This document shows positions 1 to 4,886 of a stretch of DNA of 5,188 bases, piece by piece. A program made the translations under genes and the position numbers. Source of the DNA: JANXQE01 sp035651635 (GTDB lineage: Bacteria > Verrucomicrobiota > Verrucomicrobiia > Limisphaerales > UBA8199); the NCBI GenBank assembly GCA_035651635.1, contig DASRFK010000007.1:1-5188 (forward strand), read 5' to 3'. The number at the start of each line of letters is the position of its first letter. Position 1 is the stretch's first letter. Under the pieces are notes generated by a model, which saw only the letters and a list, made by a program, of their open reading frames with translations, had not been told where the DNA came from and ran no database searches.

Positions 1-102
1 CCGCCCCGCCACAAAAAAATGAGCCCCGGCCACGACAGACAGATTGCGCCCGGGTCTGGTAGCTTCTTCACCGCTGGAAAATCATTTGGCGATTACGCAT
101 GA
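1..102 (+). CDS. Possible C-terminal tail of an upstream gene (partial)
   Basis: Frame 1 is open from the window edge to a TGA at 100-102, giving 33 codons of a hydrophilic tail rich in Gly, Ser, Lys and Arg, ending in SFGDYA. The TGA overlaps the ATG of the next gene (ATGA at 99-102), an arrangement typical of translationally coupled genes in one operon. It would also explain why the next gene has no clear Shine-Dalgarno. No domain is recognisable in so short a piece. A second frame (frame 3) is also open from the edge, to a TAG at 60-62, so an upstream gene could end there instead; third-position GC does not separate the two. The function is unknown and the call rests mainly on the stop-start overlap. 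Confidence 0.35.
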   Translation, partial: PPRHKKMSPGHDRQIAPGSGSFFTAGKSFGDYA

Positions 103-815
103 GCCGGACAACAGAGAACCCTGACTCTACCAAAACGTCGCGCAAGAACACGGCGCGCTGGGCCGGCGCCGTCGTCACGTTGCTTCTGCTGCTGGCCGTC
201 GCAGCGACGGTCACCCATAATCCGCCGCCGCAGTCGGCGCCGCCGCAGTTTGTCACTTCGGGCGATTTAATTGCATCGCCCGCGCCAGCCCCGGCAGCCG
301 TGCCTTCCGTGCCCGCCGTTCCGCCGGTCACATTTGCGCCCAAGGCCGCGCCGCAAATCGCCGTCTTGCCGCCCATCAAGGCCATTGACGGCTATACAGC
401 GGTGGGTTTCGACCGGTTGGCCAGTTTTCCCATTCGCACCAAGTGGGAGTTGACCGACCCGGTCCGCATCAAGGGCGAGCAACGCATTGTGGGCGAAGTG
501 CCGGCCGCCATCAAAGCGCTCGATAAAACCAAGGTCGCCGTCGAGGGCTTCATGCTGCCCTACAAAGTTACCGATGGGCTGGTGTCGGACTTCTTTCTGC
601 TGCGCACCCAGGCCAAGTGCTGCTTCGGCCTGCCCATCCAGGTAAACGAATTGCTGACCGTCCACATGACCGGCACCGGCGTAAAATCGCTCATGGACCA
701 ACCCGTCACCGTTTACGGAACGTTTCACCTGGCCGAGACGCGCGACGCCAGCACCGGCACGCTCAGCGCCATTTTCAGTGTGGACGGTGATAAGATGCTG
801 ACGCCGAAATTGTAA
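99..815 (+). CDS. Membrane-anchored DUF3299-like protein
   Basis: This is a 238-residue protein of unknown function. It has a basic N-terminus, one hydrophobic segment at about residues 21-38 (WAGAVV then five Leu), a low-complexity Pro/Ala-rich linker at about 41-92, and a compact C-terminal domain at about 95-238. The domain contains VEGFMLP (148-154), a hydrophobic strand FFLL (165-168), CCFG (174-177) and QVNE (181-184). This order of a 'G-(Y/F)-x-(L/V)-P' strand, a 'FLL' strand, a 'CCFG-P' turn and 'N-E' is what I associate with the DUF3299 family. The adjacent cysteines C174-C175 could bind metal or form a disulfide, but nothing here proves it. The layout predicts an inner-membrane anchor with the domain on the periplasmic side. 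The ATG is chosen because it overlaps the upstream TGA; the Shine-Dalgarno is weak. The family name comes from motif recall, not a search. Confidence 0.75.
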   Translation: MSRTTENPDSTKTSRKNTARWAGAVVTLLLLLAVAATVTHNPPPQSAPPQFVTSGDLIASPAPAPAAVPSVPAVPPVTFAPKAAPQIAVLPPIKAIDGYTAVGFDRLASFPIRTKWELTDPVRIKGEQRIVGEVPAAIKALDKTKVAVEGFMLPYKVTDGLVSDFFLLRTQAKCCFGLPIQVNELLTVHMTGTGVKSLMDQPVTVYGTFHLAETRDASTGTLSAIFSVDGDKMLTPKL

Positions 816-885
816 CCCTTTTCAAGAGCTTCAAATCCGGTCAATCAGTCCAAAAAATTCGCAAGTCGTTGATTTGCAACGCGCT

Positions 886-908
886 GCGCTTTACGAAGCG
901 CCGTTTCT
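886..908 (+). terminator. Weak terminator-like hairpin
   Basis: GCGCTT (886-891) pairs with AAGCGC (896-901) around a TACG loop, followed by a broken T tract (CCGTTTCTT). It lies about 70 nt after the stop of the DUF3299-like gene and could end its transcript. The stem is only 6 bp and the T tract is interrupted, so this is tentative. Confidence 0.3.
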
Positions 909-912
909 TCGT

Positions 913-941
913 GTCACCAGTTCTGGTGACTGGCTGGTGAC
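913..941. repeat. Palindrome with extra direct half-site
   Basis: GTCACCAG (913-920), TT, CTGGTGAC (923-930) form a perfect inverted repeat with an 8-nt arm. A second copy of the right arm, CTGGTGAC (934-941), follows after TGG, so the left arm could pair with either right arm. No T tract follows, so it does not look like an intrinsic terminator. It could be a protein-binding site or an RNA with alternative pairings; the sequence alone does not decide. Confidence 0.6.
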
Positions 942-953
942 CGGAAATCTGGT

Positions 954-1090
954 AATCTCACTCCAGTTGACGGTGCAAAAATGCAGTGTTCCGTGTGTGT
1001 TTTGAGGCGTATGTCTGCGGCGCCGCACCAAGAAGAAAATTTGTTCTCGCGGATTGGCCGGGCGAAAGCCCGGCCTTTCTGTTGTACAAA
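954..1090 (+). repeat. Diverged noncoding repeat, copy A
   Basis: This segment matches copy B (2944-3070) in the same orientation and block order. Shared blocks are AATCTCACT (954-962; AATTCACT in B), TTGACGGTGCAA (967-978; one mismatch), GTGTGTG, GGCGTAT (1006-1012), TCTGC and CCGCA, an exact 14-mer TTTGTTCTCGCGGA (1040-1053) and an exact TGTACAAA (1083-1090). Hand alignment of 1004-1053 with B gives 39 identities in 50 columns. Copy A has a perfect 12-nt palindrome TGCGGCGCCGCA (1016-1027) and a strong hairpin at 1056-1075. B also has hairpins at both places, but with different sequence and loop. It lies between two convergent genes. No known RNA family is recognised. A structured RNA or a small dispersed element are the two main readings. 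Confidence 0.7.
1056..1078 (+). terminator. Strong GAAA-capped hairpin, terminator-like on the plus strand
   Basis: GGCCGGGC (1056-1063) and GCCCGGCC (1068-1075) pair perfectly over 8 bp around a GAAA tetraloop, followed by TTTCTGTT. On the plus strand this resembles an intrinsic terminator with a short T tract. On the minus strand the hairpin is followed by AATCC, so it is a poor terminator for the permease. It sits inside repeat copy A, where copy B has a shorter hairpin, so it may be a structural part of that element instead. Confidence 0.45.
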
Positions 1091-1110
1091 CATCCGGTCG
1101 ACGGGCCAAG

Positions 1111-1147
1111 GAACGAGGACGACGACGAGGACGAGAACAAGGACGAG
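1111..1147. repeat. GAGGAC/GACGAC simple-sequence tract
   Basis: This is a 37-nt purine-rich, imperfect tandem of GAGGAC, GACGAC, GAGAAC and GGACGAG units between repeat copy A and the permease stop. It has the look of a short slippage-prone microsatellite. On the plus strand one frame would read as an acidic peptide (NEDDDEDENKDE), but no credible gene contains it. The permease stop lies 8 nt beyond it, so it would form the start of the permease 3' untranslated region as a pyrimidine-rich RNA. Confidence 0.7.
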
Positions 1148-1154
1148 TTGGGGG

Positions 1155-2792
1155 TCAAAATGCGTAGATTCTCCGGGCAAGGCTGTGTTGCAAGAGGCGG
1201 CAGGCCAGCCACACAAACACGCCATACCAGACAATGAGCGCAAGCAAAAAGCTCAATCCGGTAGGTTCATCTCCAAGAACGGTGATGGTTGCACCGGCCA
1301 GTGCGAACGGCAGGAAGAGGGCGGCTGCGGTCAGAGCCACGGCCAGCCACACCCATTTCACCCGCAGGGCTGAGTAAGTGGCAAATACGGGAAGCGTCAG
1401 GAATACGCAAAACAGTAAACTGCATACCATGGCAGGGGGAGGTTCCCCTTCGGTGGACCAAGCCGGCCGGAGCACGAAACTGGAACCATGCCAGTCCCAA
1501 TAGAACCCCGCGAGCACCAGAGCCGCCGGCGAGAATTGTTTCCATAATCCCCAGACGCGGCCGAAGATAAGTTTCCTCGCGGGGAGAGGCGTTACGAGCA
1601 GGAGTTCAAGCGCGCCGCTTCGCTTTTCTTCCATGAAGCCACCAACGCCCGAGACGACGTAGAACAGGCCGAGGATCACCAGCAACACGGAAATCCATCC
1701 CACCAGAGCGTCATTTGAAGCGGAACTGGCCAGCAAGCAGATCACCAAAGCGCCCCCGCAGAGCAACCATTTCGTCAGGCGGGCCTTCCACGAATATTGT
1801 TGGAGCCAGGCGATGGGGTTCCGGCCCAATGACCACCGTGAGTGCCGCTTGAAGGTGCTGGTGAAGATGGGCACGCAAAATCGGCGGCGCAGCTTTTCCT
1901 TGCGAATGGAGGCGGGTTTGTCCTGCCAGGAGCGCCGCAACCTGGCCGCTGCGAAACGGTTGATGAGGATGAAGATGAGGACCGCCAGAATTGGAATCAC
2001 CCAGCACAACGTCTTCCAAGTGGCCCAAAGATTGGCAGCCCGCGTTCCCGCCATCCAGTTCCACCCAAACTGATCTTCTCCAAAGAGCCCACCGACCAGC
2101 ATGATGGCAATGCCGAGCGCTTCCATGATTCCGCCAAACGAAAGCAACCCCCCGATGTCTCTCCCGGCCGCCATAAATAAAGGCATGATTACTATCAGAC
2201 CGAAAACAGACAAGACCAGCGCGGCGAGAGTGTAGGCCAGCAGGATGGCCCGAGTGCGCTCGCGCGCCAGCGAAGAGGCGAGCATTCCTGCGCCAAGGCA
2301 CAAGAGGGCCACGGAGAATTCCAGGCTCAGCGCGATGAGGGCATCAGTCCATCCCACACCTCCCGCCAGAAATGGCACCGCCAGCAACGGCACCAGCGCC
2401 AGCCATAATGTCAGGGCACGCAATCCTTGCACGAGCACCTTGCCGGCCACGATGCCGCCAGCGCTCAAGGGCGTCAGAAACAGGAGACCCATTGTTCCAT
2501 CGCGGTGTTCGCGGGCGATGCAATCCGCCGCGGATACCGGAATCACGACGAAAATGAACAGCAGCAAGACGGAGTGCAGGGTGGCCAGGAGCGCTGCTCC
2601 CACCTGGGTTCCCAATTCGTCCGAGTTGCGGACAACGATCCAAAACAGAAGCGATCCAATCAACCCGCTGCCGATTCGCAGGCGATGGTTCACCGGCCGT
2701 CGCGCGCCTTCGCGCAACTCGCGCTGAACCACCGGCCAGACATTCAATCGGCCGAACGGCCAGTTCCACAAACTTTTAATTCCGTTAAACAA
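1155..2792 (-). CDS. ABC-2 type transporter permease, internally duplicated
   Basis: This 545-residue polytopic membrane protein has two similar halves, each of the ABC-2 permease type, and would be the membrane part of an ABC transporter. Half 1 has an amphipathic entry segment WPVVQRELREGARRP (19-33) and the signature EHRDGTMGLLFLTPL (95-109) followed by a GK step (117-118). Half 2 has NPIAWL (325-330) and the matching signature EEKRSGALELLLVTPLP (388-404). About a dozen hydrophobic segments are visible, with a basic loop at about 284-326 between the halves. The start is TTG at 2790-2792: AGGAG lies 8 nt upstream, and no ATG or GTG occurs between the preceding in-frame TAA and this codon. 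No ATPase gene is seen next to it; upstream lies a divergent intergenic region. The substrate is unknown. It converges on the DUF3299-like gene and diverges from the protease gene. Confidence 0.9.
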   Translation of the reverse strand: MFNGIKSLWNWPFGRLNVWPVVQRELREGARRPVNHRLRIGSGLIGSLLFWIVVRNSDELGTQVGAALLATLHSVLLLFIFVVIPVSAADCIAREHRDGTMGLLFLTPLSAGGIVAGKVLVQGLRALTLWLALVPLLAVPFLAGGVGWTDALIALSLEFSVALLCLGAGMLASSLARERTRAILLAYTLAALVLSVFGLIVIMPLFMAAGRDIGGLLSFGGIMEALGIAIMLVGGLFGEDQFGWNWMAGTRAANLWATWKTLCWVIPILAVLIFILINRFAAARLRRSWQDKPASIRKEKLRRRFCVPIFTSTFKRHSRWSLGRNPIAWLQQYSWKARLTKWLLCGGALVICLLASSASNDALVGWISVLLVILGLFYVVSGVGGFMEEKRSGALELLLVTPLPARKLIFGRVWGLWKQFSPAALVLAGFYWDWHGSSFVLRPAWSTEGEPPPAMVCSLLFCVFLTLPVFATYSALRVKWVWLAVALTAAALFLPFALAGATITVLGDEPTGLSFLLALIVWYGVFVWLACRLLQHSLARRIYAF

Positions 2793-2800
2793 TACGAAGT

Positions 2801-2805
2801 CTCCT
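2801..2805 (-). promoter_or_regulatory. Shine-Dalgarno for the permease TTG start
   Basis: On the minus strand AGGAG is followed by 8 nt and then TTG. This near-consensus site is what makes the non-ATG start credible. Confidence 0.65.
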
Positions 2806-2916
2806 ACCGCGGCAAACTGGCCAACGCGGTCGCGCTGTTCGTTTGTGAAGCAAGGGATATGAAGTTAATCGACTGGCTTTGATCCGTGGAAGATCTTCTG
2901 CTGACACCTTGAAATG

Positions 2917-2945
2917 ACGCTAGTGGGAGCCTGTGCGTATGTCAA
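2917..2945 (-). promoter_or_regulatory. Candidate sigma-70-like promoter for the permease
   Basis: On the minus strand a perfect TTGACA (-35, plus-strand 2940-2945) is followed by 17 nt and TAGCGT (plus-strand 2917-2922), a partial -10 match. A start near 2910 would give a leader of about 120 nt before the TTG codon. The -35 box touches the upstream edge of repeat copy B. The -10 is weak and promoter consensus in this group may differ, so this is a candidate only. Confidence 0.35.
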
Positions 2946-3070
2946 TTCACTTGCTTGTTTGACGGCGCAAGAGGATTCAGCATTCGGTGTGTGATGAGGG
3001 GCGTATCTCTGCCGGGCCGCAGCAGTTGGAAGTTTGTTCTCGCGGAAAGGTCAGCCTTTTAATGTACAAA
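2944..3070 (+). repeat. Diverged noncoding repeat, copy B
   Basis: This is the partner of copy A (954-1090), about 2 kb away in the same orientation. It keeps TTGACGGCGCAA (2959-2970), GGTGTGTG, GGGCGTAT, TCTGC and CCGCA, the exact 14-mer TTTGTTCTCGCGGA (3033-3046) and TGTACAAA (3063-3070). Where A has the 8-bp GAAA hairpin, B has a 5-bp hairpin AAAGG (3046-3050) with CCTTT (3055-3059), then T and AATG. Where A has the TGCGGCGCCGCA palindrome, B has CTGC (3009-3012) pairing with GCAG (3019-3022). The distance between the two exact blocks is 16 nt here and 29 nt in A, a 13-nt difference that breaks any shared reading frame. It lies upstream of the protease gene, so a leader or promoter-linked role is possible, but copy A has no such gene after it. 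Confidence 0.7.
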
Positions 3071-3167
3071 TTGGCGTTAAAGGCGAGGACTCCCAGGACG
3101 TAATCCGCTTGAGCAACCTCCCGGCGGAAGGCAAGCTCGGTTGCAGGTCTCCATGGAATAACCGGAA
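3071..3167 (+). other. Leader region of the protease gene
   Basis: This noncoding stretch lies between repeat copy B and the protease ATG. Two mutually exclusive hairpins can be drawn: GCTTG (3107-3111) with CAAGC (3132-3136), or GCAACC (3113-3118) with GGTTGC (3139-3144). No convincing -35/-10 pair was found. A GGA at 3155-3157, ten nt before the ATG, is the best Shine-Dalgarno candidate, and it is weak. Confidence 0.3.
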
Positions 3168-4046
3168 ATGTTCGCCTTCAGAAAATCAATTGTGCGCCGC
3201 CTCATTTTTGTATTGGCGCTGACTGTGATCGTGATCACGGCGGCGTTACTCAAATATCATTACGCGATGCAGAGGCTTTTGGAACAGGGCGCGTCAGGAC
3301 GAACCAATTCCTTCCAGCCGTTTGCCAGCCGCCAATTTGACGGCGTTGATGTCAGGACGTTTTTAGATGCCCGGGTGGCATTACTTTTTGTTTCCGACCA
3401 CTTCCCGCCGACGAACGAGTTTCTAGCTTCATTTCGCAGCAACCGTGTGATTACCGGCGTCAAAAGCTCGGGATGCGCCGCGGCGATTGATCGTCGCGGC
3501 TATTTTCTGACCGCCGCGCATTGCGTCGATGCAAAAGAATTCCGCATGTTCGGCCGTGAATTCAAGACCAACGGGATTGTGCTCCGGATCATGACCGCGA
3601 GGGTGGTCTGGCAGGGCGACCACGGCAAAGGTGAGCCCGACCTGGCGATTCTGCGGATAAAACGGCCGATTGATTGTGCCTTCGATCTGGCGGATGAAGC
3701 CGAAAACAATGCGCCGGTGATGGCTGTGGGAATGCTCAGGAAGGACACAACTGTTTTCGCGACGATGGAATTTTTGGGTGGGACGATAACGGGTGTCCAG
3801 CAACGAACCGGGAGTGAGGCGGGCGCAATCATCACAACTGATGTTCCGTTGCAGCCCGGGGACAGTGGCGGGCCGTTAGTTGACACCAAGGGACGGTTGG
3901 TGGCCATCGATACGGAGGCTTTCTACCCACCCGGGCATGGGCTTTTGCCGGGCGGTTATCTGAGCCACTCGGAGCACCCAGATTGGAAGTGGGTGAAGGA
4001 GATCGTCGAAAAGGACTTTCGCGATACCGGCACGGCGGACAAATAA
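3168..4046 (+). CDS. Membrane-tethered trypsin-like serine protease (S1 fold)
   Basis: This 292-residue protein has the chymotrypsin-type catalytic triad: His118 in LTAAHC, Asp158 in EPDLAILRI and Ser233 in QPGDSGGPLV. Cys103 and Cys119 are 16 residues apart, as are Cys42 and Cys58 in chymotrypsin, so the conserved disulfide beside the catalytic His is probably present. The N-terminus is basic with one hydrophobic helix (about 12-28) and no clear cleavage site, so the enzyme is probably anchored in the inner membrane and faces the periplasm. A linker (about 35-95) precedes the protease domain. There is no PDZ domain, so it is not a typical DegP/HtrA. The ATG is the first start after an in-frame TAA at 3159-3161. 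The substrate is unknown. The gene diverges from the permease and is followed by an IS630-type element. Confidence 0.92.
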   Translation: MFAFRKSIVRRLIFVLALTVIVITAALLKYHYAMQRLLEQGASGRTNSFQPFASRQFDGVDVRTFLDARVALLFVSDHFPPTNEFLASFRSNRVITGVKSSGCAAAIDRRGYFLTAAHCVDAKEFRMFGREFKTNGIVLRIMTARVVWQGDHGKGEPDLAILRIKRPIDCAFDLADEAENNAPVMAVGMLRKDTTVFATMEFLGGTITGVQQRTGSEAGAIITTDVPLQPGDSGGPLVDTKGRLVAIDTEAFYPPGHGLLPGGYLSHSEHPDWKWVKEIVEKDFRDTGTADK

Positions 4047-4076
4047 GGCGACGGCGGGATGCAGAAAAATGGCGGG

Positions 4077-4093
4077 ACGAAATATTCGTTTTT
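4077..4093 (+). terminator. AT-rich terminator candidate after the protease gene
   Basis: ACGAA (4077-4081) pairs with TTCGT (4085-4089) around ATA and runs into TTTT (4090-4093); a second T tract follows at 4098-4104. It lies about 30 nt after the protease stop. The 5-bp stem is weak, so confidence is limited. Confidence 0.35.
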
Positions 4094-4311
4094 GACGATT
4101 TTTTTGAAGATTGGGAGCGTGCGTGGCGCAAACGACTGGATGTGAGGGCACTGGGCGGTTTCTGACAAGGCGGGGAAATTTCAATAATCTCCGGCGGACC
4201 GTTTTGTGTTTTTCGAGACCTGTGCTTGAATGGTTGTGCATGAATGCAGTTGGCAATTTACGATTGACGCGCGGCGCCGGTAGTCGACGCCTGACGCCGC
4301 ACGCCGGGCTA

Positions 4312-4324
4312 GAGCATTTTCTAT
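4312..4324 (-). repeat. Putative terminal inverted repeat end of the IS
   Basis: GAGCATTTTCTAT directly follows a TA dinucleotide and ends at the transposase stop codon. Position and TA context fit an IS630 terminal repeat; the partner end is outside the window, so the exact length is unknown. Confidence 0.5.
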
Positions 4325-4831
4325 TTAGATAGACGCATATTGGGCATGGCGGAAGAAGCCCCGGCAGTGCTGAGGAGAGAAGGAGTTGAGTGCCGCTGCT
4401 AAAGCTGAGTGAAGGGCCTCCAAGTCCCGGGCCGCGGTCTGGCGCAAGTGGGTCTTGAGTTTGGAAAAGGCCAGTTCAATCGGGTTGAGGTCGGGGCTGT
4501 AAGGCGGCAGGTAACGGAGGCCGACTCCACACGCCGAGAGTAAGCGACTGACGTTTTGGACTTTGTGCGTGGCCAGATTGTCAAGGATGAGCGTGTCGCC
4601 CGCCCGCAGTTGCGGACACAGGACCTGCTCAAGATAGACCGTGAAGACTTCCGCATCCACGGGGCCTTCCACCAAAAAAGGGGCGGCGATGCTTTCATGG
4701 CGCAGGGCCGCAATGAAGGTGGAACTTTGCCAGTGGCCATGCGGGATGGCGCTGAGGCAACGTTGGCCGATGGGGCAGCGACCATGCAGCCGGGCCAGTT
4801 TAGTGTTCAACCCCGTTTCATCGATAAACAC
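4325..4831 (-). CDS. IS630 transposase, C-terminal catalytic part (ORF B)
   Basis: This is the RNase H-like DDE domain of an IS630 transposase, which cuts and joins DNA at the element ends. Counting from the GTG at 4829-4831, the catalytic residues are D4 (FIDETG), D84 (LILDNLATHK) and E119 (SPDLNPIELAFSKLK). There are 34 residues between the second Asp and the Glu, the DD34E spacing of the family. The frame stays open upstream of this GTG to a stop at 4937-4939 and encodes AAEQDRPDVKAARQLW-like sequence that belongs to the same protein. The GTG is therefore probably not a real start. This part is most likely made as a fusion with the N-terminal frame, or it is a broken gene. The C-terminus appears complete. 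Confidence 0.92.
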   Translation of the reverse strand: MFIDETGLNTKLARLHGRCPIGQRCLSAIPHGHWQSSTFIAALRHESIAAPFLVEGPVDAEVFTVYLEQVLCPQLRAGDTLILDNLATHKVQNVSRLLSACGVGLRYLPPYSPDLNPIELAFSKLKTHLRQTAARDLEALHSALAAALNSFSPQHCRGFFRHAQYASI

Positions 4832-4886
4832 CAGTCGGCGGACGTCCCAATCGGGCTGCCGCTGGCGCCAAAGCTGCCGTGCGGCT

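Larger units (their letters stand above)
816..953. other. Noncoding stretch after the DUF3299-like gene
   Basis: No credible gene is seen here. The stretch is the first part of a 339-nt gap between two convergent genes. It contains the terminator-like hairpin at 886-908 and the palindrome with an extra half-site at 913-941, both listed separately; the rest shows nothing recognisable. Confidence 0.6.

Noticed and set aside
1111..1147. CRISPR array or tandem regulatory repeat
   Set aside because: Units are only about 6 nt with no spacers; this is a simple-sequence tract.
1171..1197. Further extension of the A/B repeat similarity into the permease 3' end (matching 3119-3146)
   Set aside because: Some matching words occur (CTCC-GGC, AAGG, GTTGCA), but several gaps are needed and in copy A the segment is coding; chance is a fair explanation.
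981..1373. 130-codon plus-strand open frame with an acidic/TRTR-rich stretch
   Set aside because: It spans repeat copy A, the simple repeat and the antisense of the permease 3' end; composition is low complexity and no domain or Shine-Dalgarno is seen. The two repeat copies differ by a non-multiple of three, so this frame is not conserved between them.
2245..2882. Plus-strand open frames antisense to the permease 5' half
   Set aside because: They are Arg/Pro/Ala-rich mirror frames of a GC-rich membrane-protein gene; the minus-strand frame has clear ABC-2 signatures.
3034..3222. 62-codon plus-strand open frame upstream of the protease
   Set aside because: It starts inside the conserved 14-mer of repeat copy B, runs into the protease start in another frame and shows no recognisable protein features.
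4271..4300. GC-rich GCGGCG/CGCCGC inverted repeat next to the IS end as a terminator or attachment site
   Set aside because: Only 6 bp with an 18-nt loop and no T tract, in strongly GC-rich sequence; not above what chance would give.
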